From BB31 sp964582525 (lineage in GTDB: Bacteria > Pseudomonadota > Gammaproteobacteria > Beggiatoales > Beggiatoaceae): a stretch of 64,000 bases of DNA. Under the pieces are notes generated by a model. The model saw only the letters and a list, made by a program, of their open reading frames with translations. It did not search any database and had not been told where the DNA came from. Location of the stretch: contig CAZOSP010000002.1 in the NCBI GenBank assembly GCA_964582525.1, forward strand, positions 8,283 to 72,282, given 5' to 3'. The number at the start of each line of letters is the position of its first letter. Position 1 is the first letter of the stretch. Positions 45,532-55,470 of the stretch are shown one piece after another. Both the position numbers and the translations under genes were made by a program.

Positions 45532-47067
45532 ATGAGTTCTCGTCTTCTTAAGGCGCTGGGTACAGTCAGCGGCTTAACCTTTTTATCACGTATTTTAGGC
45601 TTTCTGCGCGACATGGTAATCGCCCACAGCTTCGGTGCTGGCAGTGGCGTAGATGCCTTTTTAGTCGCCTTCAAAATCCCCAATTTCATGCGCCGCCTGT
45701 TTGCTGAAGGCGCGTTTGCGCAGGCTTTTGTGCCGGTTTTAAGCGAGTACAAAACCCGGCGCGATCACCTCGCCGTACAAGACCTGATCAACCATGTTGC
45801 TGGCACATTAGGCGCGGTGCTATTGCTGGTCAGCTTGCTCGGAGTGTTCGCCGCCCCGCTGTTTATTATGCTTTTCGCCCCCGGCTTCTTGGGCGACAGC
45901 GAAAAATTCGCCTTAAGCAGCGACATGTTGCGCATCACCTTTCCCTACATTTTCTTCATCGCCCTGACCGCCTTTGCAGGGGCTATTCTCAACGCTTACG
46001 GACGCTTTGCGGTCCCCGCATTTACCCCGGTGTTGCTGAATATCTGCTTAATCAGCGCGGCTTTATGGTGGTCGCCCAGCTTTCAACAGCCCATCATCGC
46101 GCTGGCTTGGGGGGTATTAATCGCGGGTTTGGCGCAGTTTTTATTTCAACTGCCATTTCTTGCCAAACTGCATTTATTGCCCAAACCCATTTTCAAACGC
46201 CATCCGCACGAAGGCGTGCGGCGCATTCTCAAACTCATGCTGCCCGCCGTTTTTGCCGTATCGGTGACGCAAATCAGCTTATTGATCGACACCCTCATGG
46301 CTTCCTTTCTGGTCACCGGCAGCGTCGCTTGGCTGTATTATTCCGACCGCATGTTAGAATTTCCCATCGGCATCTTCGGTGTCGCATTAGCCACCGTCAT
46401 GCTGCCCAAGCTCTCGCGCCTAGCCGCCGCCGAGCAACAGCAAGACTACAGCGACACGCTTAACTGGAGTTTGCGCTGGGTGTTTGTCATCGGCATTCCT
46501 TGCACATTAGGTTTAATACTGCTTGCCGCGCCCATCATGGCAACCCTCTTCCAGCGTGGCGAATTTCAAGCGATGGATGTCAACATGAGTGCGCAGAGCT
46601 TAATGGCGTACAGCGTTGGCTTATTGAGCTTTGTCTTGATAAAAATTCTCGCTGCCGGTTTTTTTGCCCGACAAAACACCACAACCCCCATGCGTATCGC
46701 CATCGTTGCGATGTTCAGCAACATCCTGTTAAATCTGCTGTTGATTGTGCCGCTGGCTCATGCCGGCTTGGCGCTTGCCACCGCGCTCTCCGCCAGTCTC
46801 AACGCCGGCTTGCTATACCTGCACTTGCGCCGCGCCGCGCTCTTTCAATTACAAGCCGGCTGGTCGCTCTTTTTCCTGCGCTTAAGCCTCGCCGCCACCG
46901 CTATGAGCGTGTTGCTGTGGTGGGGAGTACCCAGCACCGACTGGTGGGTCACAGCAGACGAATGGGCGCGTGTACAGCAGTTGACGCTATGGATAGTCGC
47001 AGCGGCAGTGCTTTATTTAGCCATGCTAGGCTTAAGCGGCTTGCGTCCGAAAATGCTGCTGCAATAA
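45532..47067 (+). CDS. murJ: Lipid II flippase MurJ
   Basis: Moves lipid II across the inner membrane for peptidoglycan synthesis. The 511-residue protein has about 14 helices and the MurJ pattern: TFLSRILGFLRDMVIAHSFG, KIPNFMRRLFAEGAFAQAFV and GVALATVMLPKLSR. Length is normal. It is followed after 3 bases by the transglutaminase gene. Confidence 0.95.
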   Translation: MSSRLLKALGTVSGLTFLSRILGFLRDMVIAHSFGAGSGVDAFLVAFKIPNFMRRLFAEGAFAQAFVPVLSEYKTRRDHLAVQDLINHVAGTLGAVLLLVSLLGVFAAPLFIMLFAPGFLGDSEKFALSSDMLRITFPYIFFIALTAFAGAILNAYGRFAVPAFTPVLLNICLISAALWWSPSFQQPIIALAWGVLIAGLAQFLFQLPFLAKLHLLPKPIFKRHPHEGVRRILKLMLPAVFAVSVTQISLLIDTLMASFLVTGSVAWLYYSDRMLEFPIGIFGVALATVMLPKLSRLAAAEQQQDYSDTLNWSLRWVFVIGIPCTLGLILLAAPIMATLFQRGEFQAMDVNMSAQSLMAYSVGLLSFVLIKILAAGFFARQNTTTPMRIAIVAMFSNILLNLLLIVPLAHAGLALATALSASLNAGLLYLHLRRAALFQLQAGWSLFFLRLSLAATAMSVLLWWGVPSTDWWVTADEWARVQQLTLWIVAAAVLYLAMLGLSGLRPKMLLQ

Positions 47068-47070
47068 CCC

Positions 47071-49131
47071 ATGTCCAGCATCCCCTTGACAGCCCACGAA
47101 GTGTTTGGCAAACCCGCGCCGCGTTTTTACTTAGGTGCGGTTATTCTGTTTTGGGGCTGGCAAAGCCAGCAGCTAGGCATTGCTGTCGCTATGGCGGTGC
47201 TGGCAGAAAGCGCGGCTGTGTGGCAAAAACATATCGGCATGAGCTGGCACATCACGGATAAAGATTTCAATCGCTTGGCTGACTTGAGCGTTATTTTGTG
47301 CGTGTTGACAATTTTCTATTTTTTTAATAAACAATCAGTTGAAGGCTTATTTTCAGTCTTAGGCTGGCTTCCCGCACTGATTTTTTTACTCCTATTGGGG
47401 CAACTTTACAGCACCCGCCAACACCTACCGCTGACCGCCTTGTTTTGGTCTTTACGCATCGCAAAACGGCAAAAATCCAACCCGCTACTCGCCGACAACC
47501 CGTTGCTCCACATGCGCATTGATGCAAGTTACCCCTACGTGGTGCTATGCCTGCTCTCAGCCAGCGTATTCCAGCAGCCGTATTTTCTGCTTGGCGTATT
47601 TGGCTTTTTCGCTTGGGGACTTTATTACTCGCGCTCAGCACGCTACCCGCTGGCGATATGGCTGCTTGCTTTAGCCCTCGCCGGTGCGGGCGGTTATGCC
47701 GGACAAAAGGGCATTCAGCAGTTACAACGCAGCCTAGAAAGTTGGGTATTAGAATGGCTCGACAATCAAGCCTGGCATTCGCGTGATCCCTATCGGCAGC
47801 ACACTCGCATTGGCGATATAGGTCAACTCAAGCTCTCTAACCACATCCTCTTTCGCGTCAAAGCCAGAGAACCACTGCTAGTACGCGAAGCCAGCTATGA
47901 CCACTATCGTCAGCAACGCTGGCACGCCCTAAAAGTCGATTTCCAAGCCTTGCCCAATCCTATTGAAACCAGCGGTTGGATACTAGACAACAACCCGCAA
48001 CATCAGCAGCAAGCCGCTCAACGCCTAGATGTCAGCCTTTACCTCAAACAGGGCAGCGGCATGTTACCGCTACCCGCCAACAGCCTCTCACTCCACGCCC
48101 TAAGCGGTCTCGACATACAGCGCAACCAGTTTGACGGCGCAGTGAAAATCGACGACGCGCCCAGCTTGCTGAATTATGGCGTAGCGTATGCGCAAACTCC
48201 CCTGCCTGCCCGCCTAGAACAAAAACGCGACGTGCTTTTGCAGATTCCCGAACGCGAACAAGACACCCTGGAGCAACTTGCCCAGCAACTCGGCTTAAGC
48301 GATAAACAGCGCAGTCAAGCCGAAAAAATCCGCCGTCTCCAAGACTTTTTTGCACAGCATTTTCGCTATTCCCTAGTACAACGCGATCAACCCAGCTTTG
48401 CCACGCCGCTGACCCGCTTCCTGCTCGACACCCGTCAAGGACACTGCGAATACTTCGCCAGCAGCACGGTTTTACTGCTCCGCGCCGCCGGCATTCCTAG
48501 CCGCTACGCAGTCGGCTTCGCCGTGCAAGAATACAGTTTCCTTGAGGATGCTTACCTAGTGCGCCGCCGCCACGCTCACGCCTGGGCGCAAGCCTATGTG
48601 GATGGACGCTGGATAGACATAGACACCACGCCTAGCGACTGGGGCGAACTCGAAGCCGAAGCAGCAAGCCGCTGGCAATTGTTCGCTGATCTCTGGTCAT
48701 GGTTCAAGCACGGCATTGACCAATGGCGTTGGCGTGATTCCAGCGGTGACAAGCAGCACCTGCTCTGGTGGCTGATCCCGCTGGTGATTGTTCTGCTATG
48801 GCGTTTATCGCTGCATAAAAAATATCGACGCAAAGCCAAATCAAGCCAAGATATGCCGATAAATATCAAAAAATACGGACAAGATTCGCCCTTTTATGCG
48901 GTGCTAGAGCAGCTTCAAGCCCGCGGCTACCAGCAAGCCCCCGGTCAATCCCTGCATCACTGGCTGCAACAACTACAAGCCACGCCATATTTTGATACAC
49001 AACACAGCGCGGCGTTAGCCGCGTTGACTGCCCAGCATAACCGCTACCGCTTTCACCCGCACCGCCCGACCGCGCAAGAAAAACAGCAATTTCAGCAAGC
49101 AGTTGACACTTGGTTGTCGCAAGCACAGTAG
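47071..49131 (+). CDS. TgpA-type membrane transglutaminase-like protein
   Basis: The 686-residue protein has five or six N-terminal helices, a DUF3488-type segment, then a transglutaminase-like domain with the Cys-His-Asp triad: RQGHCEYFASSTVLLLRAAG, RRRHAHAWAQAYVDG and WIDIDTTPSDWG. A final helix (WWLIPLVIVLLW) and a ~100-residue C-terminal domain follow. Its usual partner DUF58 lies far away at 27446. The 3-base spacing after murJ suggests coupling. Confidence 0.93.
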   Translation: MSSIPLTAHEVFGKPAPRFYLGAVILFWGWQSQQLGIAVAMAVLAESAAVWQKHIGMSWHITDKDFNRLADLSVILCVLTIFYFFNKQSVEGLFSVLGWLPALIFLLLLGQLYSTRQHLPLTALFWSLRIAKRQKSNPLLADNPLLHMRIDASYPYVVLCLLSASVFQQPYFLLGVFGFFAWGLYYSRSARYPLAIWLLALALAGAGGYAGQKGIQQLQRSLESWVLEWLDNQAWHSRDPYRQHTRIGDIGQLKLSNHILFRVKAREPLLVREASYDHYRQQRWHALKVDFQALPNPIETSGWILDNNPQHQQQAAQRLDVSLYLKQGSGMLPLPANSLSLHALSGLDIQRNQFDGAVKIDDAPSLLNYGVAYAQTPLPARLEQKRDVLLQIPEREQDTLEQLAQQLGLSDKQRSQAEKIRRLQDFFAQHFRYSLVQRDQPSFATPLTRFLLDTRQGHCEYFASSTVLLLRAAGIPSRYAVGFAVQEYSFLEDAYLVRRRHAHAWAQAYVDGRWIDIDTTPSDWGELEAEAASRWQLFADLWSWFKHGIDQWRWRDSSGDKQHLLWWLIPLVIVLLWRLSLHKKYRRKAKSSQDMPINIKKYGQDSPFYAVLEQLQARGYQQAPGQSLHHWLQQLQATPYFDTQHSAALAALTAQHNRYRFHPHRPTAQEKQQFQQAVDTWLSQAQ

Positions 49132-49415
49132 GGTGCGCGACATCTTTTCGTCGCGCACGCGGGAGGGCGGCAGCTTGGGAGGGCTAATCTCCAGATTAGG
49201 CCATCTTTATCTTCGCGCACGCGGGAGGGCGGCAGCTTGGGAGAGCTAATCTCCAGATTAGCCCATCTTTATCTTCGCGCACGCGGGAGGGCGGCAGCTT
49301 GGGAGGGCTAATCTCCAGATTAGCCCATCTTTTCGTCGCGCACGCGGGAGGGCAGGATGGCGGGATGGCGCGCATTCGCGTTCGCGCCACAAAAAGACGT
49401 GGCGCAAACCCTACT
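49132..49415. repeat. Tandem mix of GTAGGGT and GCTAATC repeats
   Basis: A 62-bp composite unit (CGCGCACGCGGGAGGGCGGC, then GCTAATCTCCAGATTAG, then CATCTTTATCTT) is repeated about three times from 49153. Another GTTCGCGCCACAAAAAGACG copy lies at 49374-49412. It separates convergent genes. No gene. Confidence 0.88.
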
Positions 49416-52400
49416 TCACAGCAATATTTTTTCCACGCCCTGATTTTTTACCGCTGCAACAAACTCGCGTTGCCAGTGTTTGCCTAGCAACTGCTCGGCA
49501 AGTTCCACCACGATATAGGTCGGCTCAATGTGGGTGTCTTCGCTGTAACGCGCTAAACCTTGCTGGCAGGCGGGGCAGGTGGTAAGGATTTTCTCGACCG
49601 TGCCTAACGCGGCAATCCCCGCTGTAAGCTCCGCCTGCTTGCGAAAACGCACTTGGGTGGCAATATCCGGACGCGCAATAGCAAAAGTTCCGGCTTCTCC
49701 GCAGCACCGATCAGATAACAAAACTTCTTGATTCATCAGGTTTTTTGCCACATCCAGCGGTTTGTAATGTTTGATCGGCGTGTGACAGGGATCGTGGTAT
49801 AAATACTTTTTATCGGCAACGCCATCCAGACTCACGCCCTTTTCCAGCAAAAACTCGTGAATATCCAGCAAGCGGCAATCGGGGAAAATATGCTCAAATT
49901 GGTATTTGAGTAGCTGATCCATGCAAGTGCCGCAAGACACAATTACGGTTTTAATATCCAAATAATTCAAAGTATTAGCCACGCGATGAAACAAAATACG
50001 ATTGCCAGTAGAAATCTGCTGACCTTTTTCTTGATGACCCGATGCCGCTTGCGGATAGCCGCAGCACAAGTAGCCGGGCGGCAGCACGGTTTGTACGCCG
50101 CAGCGGTACAGCATCGCCAGCGTCGCCAGTCCGATGTCGCTAAACAGGCGTTCTGAGCCGCAACCGGGGAAATAAAATACCGCTTCGGTGTCTTCGTTGA
50201 GTTTTTGCGGGTCGCGCACAATGGCGATTTGGCTTTCATCTTCAATGTCAAGCAAACCGCGCAACGGACGTGCGGGCAAGCCGCTGGGCATGGGTTTGTC
50301 AAGAAAATGAATAAGTTGCGTGGGAATGCTGGGCTGACCGGTGGTTTTTGCGGGTTGCTGGCTGCTGACCTGGGAGCGGCTAAGTTGGGAGCGGCTGAGT
50401 TGGGAGCGGCTAAGTTGGGAGCGGCTGAGTTGGGAGCGGCTGACTTCCAAGTCAGCCGAAACGCCGCCTGCGGCGGCGGGGCTAATCTGGAGATTAGCCA
50501 CTCCCAGTCTAGCCACTCCCAGGCGAACCATGCCCAGTAACCGATGTCCCAGCCGTTGCGCTGCATAGCCGCCGCGAATCAAAGCAAAACGCATCATGCC
50601 AAGCAAACGCGGGTGGCTGACGTTGAGAAATGCCATTGACAAGGCTGCCCCCGGATTGAAGCGTTTTTGTCCTAATTTACGCAAAATATCGCGCATTTTG
50701 ATGGTGACGTCGCCAAAATCGATATTCACCGGACAGGGATTTAAGCAGCGGTGGCAGACCGTGCAATGTTCGGCAACATCGTTCATTTCAGCAAAATGGC
50801 GAATGGCGATGCCGCGCCGCGTTTGCTCTTCGTACAACACGGCTTCGATAATTAAACCGCTGGCTAAAATTTTGTTGCGCGGCGAGTAGAGCAAATTTGC
50901 CGCCGGGACATGTGTGGTGCAGTGCGGCTTGCATTTGCCGCAGCGCAGGCAGTCTTTGATGGATTCGTTTAATGCGCCTAAATCGGTGGCTTCGAGAATT
51001 AAAGCCTCTTGCTCCACCAAGCGCAAAGACGGCGTGTAAGCACGCTCTAAACCACTCCCCGCCAACAGTTTGCCGCGATTAAAAAAACCTTTAGGATCAA
51101 CCTGTTGCTTGTAATCGCGGAAGGCGGCTTTGTTGACATCATCGAGAAAGGCAAACTTGGTGAGTCCAATGCCGTGTTCGCCCGAAATCACCCCGCCTAA
51201 ATCAGTCGCCAACTGCATAATGCGTTCAACAATCCGCTCGGCTTGCTGCAACATGGCGTAATCGTGCGAGTTGAGCGGAATATTGGTATGCACGTTGCCA
51301 TCGCCGGCGTGTGCATGTAAGGCGATAAACAAGCGGCTGGCGCGGATGCGCGAGTGAATGGCATCCATTTTTTGGCGTAAATCGGCAAATTCGTGACCGG
51401 AAAAAATTTCTTTTAAGGGCTGCGCGACAGAGTGCTGGTAGGAAATACGCAGAATGCGGTGTTGCAGCAAGTCGAACACTGAGGGCGATTGCCCTTTAGG
51501 GGTTTTTGGCAGTTTCGCTTCCAGCGGAATTTCGGAAAACAAGCTGGCGTGTTCATGGATGGAGCTATCCATATTTGCCAACATGCCTTCCCACTGATCT
51601 TTGACCCGTCGCAGCAGGGCTTGAGCGCGTTTGCATTTGGCTTGAAGCATGGCTTGCTCTTCGTCATCGCCAACGCTGGCTCCCACGCTCTGCATGGGAA
51701 CGGCGGTGCAGAGCGTAGGAATCAGCACCATCAACTCTTCGACTATCGCCAACTTATTTAACGTCGATTGCTCAATATTAATGCGCTCAATAGCATCGCT
51801 GTAATCACCCAGCCGCTCCAGCGGAATCACCACATCTTCGTTGATTTTGAAGGCATTGGTATGTTTGGCTATCGCTGCGGTGCGTTTGCGCTCTGCCCAA
51901 AAGCGTTCTTGTGCCTCTTGCGACACCGCGATAAAACCTTCGCCATCGCGTGTTTGCGTGGCATTCACCACCGCTTGCGCAGCAACATCCACCGCCGTCG
52001 CGTCGTCGCTGACAATATCTGCCAGCAGCACCATTTTCGGCAAACCAGAACGCGCTGCTTTGGTCGAATAATTCACCGCCTTAATGTAGCGATCATCCAG
52101 ATGTTCTAAACCCGCTAGCATTGCCTGTTTATTTTGCTTAAAATAATCAATGGTTTGCTTGATAGCGGGAACGGCATCACGGACGCTGCCGAAAAATTCC
52201 ATGCAGACGGTGCGGGTGTGTTTGGGTTGCTGATGTAAGACAAACACCGCCGAGGTCATCAAGCCATCGCAGCCTTCTTTTTGTACCCCCGGCAGGTTGT
52301 GCAAGGCTTTGTTGGTCACGTCTTTGCCCAAGCCGATTTTGCGAAACGCCGCACCGGGCAGGGTTAAAGTGTCTTCATGCAATAAATGGTTTTCTACATC

Positions 52401-53423
52401 AAAACGCCGGACTTTGAACTCAACTTTGGCTTGCTCGTGAATTTTGCCTAGATTGTGCTTTTGCCGCTCAACTTCCAACCAAGCCACGCCGTGCGTTTCA
52501 TCAGCAACCACCATGCGCCACGACAGCAGATTGTCTAGCGTTGTTCCCCACAATACCGCTTTTTTGCCGCCGGCGTTCATGGCGATGTTGCCGCCAATCG
52601 TTGAGGCATCTTGCGAAGTGGGGTCAACGGCGAACACCTGCCCCGCTCGCGCTGCCTGTTCCGCCACCCGCACCGTCACCACGCCGGCTTCCACGCGCAC
52701 CGTGTGGGCTTGCCGCTCGCTGCCGGGCAAGGTTTGTGTCTGCACCGCGCCGATGCCCTCTAACTTTTCGGTGTTAATCACCACCGCGCTGTCATGCAGC
52801 GGCACCGCGCCGCCGGTATAACCGGTGCCGCCGCCACGCGCAATCACCGGCAAATCCAAAGCAATGCAGGCTTTAATCAGCAGCGGAATTTCTGCTTCAG
52901 TGTCGGGCGTTAAGACCGCCAGCGGATGCTCTACACGCCAGTCAGTTGCGTCGGTCGAATGCGACACCCGCGCTAATCCGTCAAAACAAATATTATCTTT
53001 GCGCGTCAAGCCTTTCAGCGCGGCGGTCAATTTTTGACGCAAATCGCTTTGGCGTTGCAAAGCTTCAGCAAAGGCTTTCACCGCTGCTTGAGCCCGCGTT
53101 TCCAGTTGCAAGGCTTGCTGATTGCCATTGGCGCGGGCGCGAATTTGCGCGAGCCGATGACGCAAGGCATCCAGCAATGCCTCGCGGCGTTTGCGGTCTT
53201 CTAGCATGTCGTCTTGAATGAAGGGGTTGCGGCTGATCACCCACATATCGCCCAGCACTTCAAATAGCATCCGCGCCGAGCGTCCGGTGCGCCGCTGTCC
53301 GCGCAGTTGTTCAATGATGTTCCAACCTTCTTCGCCAAGAAAGCGCAGGATGATTTCGCGGTCAGAAAAGGAGGTGTAGTTGTAGGGAATTTCGCGGATA
53401 CGGGGGGGATTTTCAGTTGTCAT
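49416..53423 (-). CDS. DUF3683 FAD/Fe-S oxidoreductase (D-2-hydroxyacid dehydrogenase type)
   Basis: The 1335-residue protein has an N-terminal DUF3683 region (REIPYNYTSFSDREII), an FAD-binding PCMH domain (VIARGGGTGYTGGAVPL), an FAD-oxidase C domain, two 4Fe-4S clusters (CLRCGKCKPHC and CTVCHRCLNPCP) and CCG domains (FYFPGCGSERLF, DRCCGEAGTF, TTCPACQQG). It probably oxidises a D-2-hydroxyacid and passes electrons to the membrane chain. Two in-frame repeats enlarge it: ~residues 967-1022 (50359-50523) and ~568-582 (51678-51720). The catalytic domains are intact. Confidence 0.92.
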   Translation of the reverse strand: MTTENPPRIREIPYNYTSFSDREIILRFLGEEGWNIIEQLRGQRRTGRSARMLFEVLGDMWVISRNPFIQDDMLEDRKRREALLDALRHRLAQIRARANGNQQALQLETRAQAAVKAFAEALQRQSDLRQKLTAALKGLTRKDNICFDGLARVSHSTDATDWRVEHPLAVLTPDTEAEIPLLIKACIALDLPVIARGGGTGYTGGAVPLHDSAVVINTEKLEGIGAVQTQTLPGSERQAHTVRVEAGVVTVRVAEQAARAGQVFAVDPTSQDASTIGGNIAMNAGGKKAVLWGTTLDNLLSWRMVVADETHGVAWLEVERQKHNLGKIHEQAKVEFKVRRFDVENHLLHEDTLTLPGAAFRKIGLGKDVTNKALHNLPGVQKEGCDGLMTSAVFVLHQQPKHTRTVCMEFFGSVRDAVPAIKQTIDYFKQNKQAMLAGLEHLDDRYIKAVNYSTKAARSGLPKMVLLADIVSDDATAVDVAAQAVVNATQTRDGEGFIAVSQEAQERFWAERKRTAAIAKHTNAFKINEDVVIPLERLGDYSDAIERINIEQSTLNKLAIVEELMVLIPTLCTAVPMQSVGASVGDDEEQAMLQAKCKRAQALLRRVKDQWEGMLANMDSSIHEHASLFSEIPLEAKLPKTPKGQSPSVFDLLQHRILRISYQHSVAQPLKEIFSGHEFADLRQKMDAIHSRIRASRLFIALHAHAGDGNVHTNIPLNSHDYAMLQQAERIVERIMQLATDLGGVISGEHGIGLTKFAFLDDVNKAAFRDYKQQVDPKGFFNRGKLLAGSGLERAYTPSLRLVEQEALILEATDLGALNESIKDCLRCGKCKPHCTTHVPAANLLYSPRNKILASGLIIEAVLYEEQTRRGIAIRHFAEMNDVAEHCTVCHRCLNPCPVNIDFGDVTIKMRDILRKLGQKRFNPGAALSMAFLNVSHPRLLGMMRFALIRGGYAAQRLGHRLLGMVRLGVARLGVANLQISPAAAGGVSADLEVSRSQLSRSQLSRSQLSRSQLSRSQVSSQQPAKTTGQPSIPTQLIHFLDKPMPSGLPARPLRGLLDIEDESQIAIVRDPQKLNEDTEAVFYFPGCGSERLFSDIGLATLAMLYRCGVQTVLPPGYLCCGYPQAASGHQEKGQQISTGNRILFHRVANTLNYLDIKTVIVSCGTCMDQLLKYQFEHIFPDCRLLDIHEFLLEKGVSLDGVADKKYLYHDPCHTPIKHYKPLDVAKNLMNQEVLLSDRCCGEAGTFAIARPDIATQVRFRKQAELTAGIAALGTVEKILTTCPACQQGLARYSEDTHIEPTYIVVELAEQLLGKHWQREFVAAVKNQGVEKILL
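50371..50523. repeat. In-frame REP and 15-bp minisatellite inside the DUF3683 gene
   Basis: Five units of 15 bp (TGGGAGCGGCTAAGT or TGGGAGCGGCTGAGT) run from 50371 to 50445, followed by GGCTGACTTCCAAGTCAGCC, a CGCCGCCTGCGGCGGCG hairpin and GCTAATCTGGAGATTAGC. The 15-bp unit keeps frame and encodes five residues (RSQLS), repeated four times and followed by RSQVS. Confidence 0.93.
51678..51720. repeat. In-frame CCCACGCTCTGC palindrome in the DUF3683 gene
   Basis: GGCTCCCACGCTCTGCATGG followed by GAACGGCGGTGCAGAGCG is a CCCACGCTCTGC / GCAGAGCGT palindrome. It adds about 14 residues (CTAVPMQSVGAS) between conserved parts of the oxidoreductase. Confidence 0.75.
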
Positions 53424-53465
53424 AAGAAACCTAAAATGTGGGGTGGAGGCAGCGCAGCACGTTAG

Positions 53466-55421
53466 TCATTCATCTAATTTTGCCTGTAACAGTGCGGCGA
53501 GTTCGGCAAGGGTGGGGTGTTGAAAAAAATCACTCAGCTCTAGTTGGTCGGGATACGCCGCATCGACGCGCTCGTGAATTTGTGCTAGGGCTAGGGAGCT
53601 TGCGCCTAATTCAAAAATATTCCTATTTTCATCAATCACTTGATGGGGAACAACCTCGGCGCAGATGGTTTTGAGTTCGTTTAACAGGCGATCTTGGGAA
53701 ACCGCTTGGCTGTGTACGGGGCGTGCGAGCAGCTCACATAATTGCTGCTCAATGTCGGCAAATTGCCCTTGCAAGTAGGCTTGCGCCAAAGCGTAACGCT
53801 GTATTTTACCGCTGGTGGTTTTCGGGAAGCTGCGTATCGGTAAGACTTGTTGGACTTGTAAACCGCTCTGCTCGTTTAGGCGTTGTTTGATGTGCCGCAC
53901 GATGGGCAGGAACTCTTCCGCGCTGCCTTTGAAGATGACAAACATCAGCAGTTGCTCGGTGTCCGCTTGCGCATCGCGTACCCCGCAAGCGGCAATTTTG
54001 CCCAGTTCTAACCCTTCGCCTGTTTGACAAATGGCTTCTAAATCGTATGGGTAATAGTTTTGTCCATGGATAATAATGAGTTCTTTGGCGCGCCCGGTCA
54101 GGTACAGTTGTGCATCCTGTTGAAAACCCAAATCGCCCGTATCTAGCCAGCCGTCCGCATGTAACACCGCTTGCGTGGCGGCTGGGTCGCGGTAATAGCC
54201 TTGTGTCACGTTTAAGCCGCGAATCAGCACATGTCCAACTTGGTATTCTGATAATGTCAATCCCGCTTCATCGACAATATTAAATTCGCAATTCGGAATG
54301 CTGCGCCCTACGCAGACCAGGCGCAGGCTGTTGGCGGCATCCGCTGGCAGCAGGCGGACGCGCTCGCCGACCTGTAAATGTTGGCGATCGACGCTGAGAC
54401 TTTGTAGCGGCGACTGGACTTCGGGAAAGGTTACGCCTAGACTGGCTTCGGCAAGCCCATAGACGGGGAACATGGCTTGCGGCGGCAAGCCGTAGGGCGC
54501 GAAAGTGGTCATAAATTTTTCGCACAAATCCACAGAAATGGGTTCCGCGCCGTTAAAAATCAGACGCACCGCCGATAAATCAATGCCTTCAAGTTTTTCC
54601 GCTTGAAAAAATTTGAGGCAATGTTGATAACCAAAATTCGGCGAGGCAATAATGCTGGCGCGTTTTTCTGCGGTTTTTTCTAGCCACAACAACGGACGGC
54701 GCACAAATAATTCAGTCGGCATCACATAATGCTGCACCCCCAACACTAAAGGCGTTAAATGCAGACCGATCATGCCCATATCATGGGTCAGCGGCATCCA
54801 ACTGAGCATCACATCATCGCTGTGCAATCGCCCAGCAGCGATAATGGCGCGGGTATTTGCCAATAGGTTGGCGTGCGTCAGCATCACACCTTTAGGCTGC
54901 CCCGTAGAACCCGAAGAAAACTGTAAAAAAGCAATATCTTCGGGCGCAATGTTGGCAATCTGTCCCTCCTGGCTTAAATCCAAAATAGTCTCTATGACTA
55001 AGGTTTTGCTTTTAATCTGCGCAAATTCCGCCCGCAAACCCTGTTGTTGGGCGAAAATCTCTAAGCGTTGCAAAATTTTTATCGAGGTCAACAAAAAAGG
55101 ATTGTCCAGTTTTTGTAAAATGCGAAAAAATTTGAACTTATGCTCGTCACTGTGCCCTGTAGCTACCGAGACAGGCAGCAAACGCCCCAACAAGCCCGCC
55201 CAAAATGCCTCAATAAATTGTTGATTATCATTGACTAACAACAGTAACTCGTGACCCGGCTGGAGACCCAAAGCTTGTAAATGGTACAAAAGCCCCAAAG
55301 CCCGCTCGCGCAGTTGCGCGTAACTGGTACTTTTTTCCCCTTTTTGACCATTAATATAAGCCACGCCTTGAGTGGAAGAAATATCAGTCAGGAGCGCGTC
55401 GGTAAGAGTAGATTTATTCAT
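53466..55421 (-). CDS. Fatty acyl-AMP ligase with C-terminal carrier domain
   Basis: The 651-residue protein has the ANL-family ATP motif FLQFSSGSTGQPKGVMLTH, the DTGDLGF and GRAKELIIIHGQNYYP motifs of acyl-AMP ligases, and a C-terminal acyl-carrier domain with its phosphopantetheine Ser in FELGASSLALAQ. It activates a fatty acid and likely loads its own carrier domain. The full acyl-CoA-forming hinge is not typical. No PKS/NRPS gene is adjacent. Confidence 0.9.
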   Translation of the reverse strand: MNKSTLTDALLTDISSTQGVAYINGQKGEKSTSYAQLRERALGLLYHLQALGLQPGHELLLLVNDNQQFIEAFWAGLLGRLLPVSVATGHSDEHKFKFFRILQKLDNPFLLTSIKILQRLEIFAQQQGLRAEFAQIKSKTLVIETILDLSQEGQIANIAPEDIAFLQFSSGSTGQPKGVMLTHANLLANTRAIIAAGRLHSDDVMLSWMPLTHDMGMIGLHLTPLVLGVQHYVMPTELFVRRPLLWLEKTAEKRASIIASPNFGYQHCLKFFQAEKLEGIDLSAVRLIFNGAEPISVDLCEKFMTTFAPYGLPPQAMFPVYGLAEASLGVTFPEVQSPLQSLSVDRQHLQVGERVRLLPADAANSLRLVCVGRSIPNCEFNIVDEAGLTLSEYQVGHVLIRGLNVTQGYYRDPAATQAVLHADGWLDTGDLGFQQDAQLYLTGRAKELIIIHGQNYYPYDLEAICQTGEGLELGKIAACGVRDAQADTEQLLMFVIFKGSAEEFLPIVRHIKQRLNEQSGLQVQQVLPIRSFPKTTSGKIQRYALAQAYLQGQFADIEQQLCELLARPVHSQAVSQDRLLNELKTICAEVVPHQVIDENRNIFELGASSLALAQIHERVDAAYPDQLELSDFFQHPTLAELAALLQAKLDE

Positions 55422-55470
55422 AGACTATTTTCAATGTAGAGAGAATTAAGCGCGGCGTATTCGCCTGTTT

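Noticed and set aside
50205..50540. Plus-strand frame with repeated GAAKLGAAELGAA
   Set aside because: It is an antisense reading of the 15-bp minisatellite in the oxidoreductase gene.
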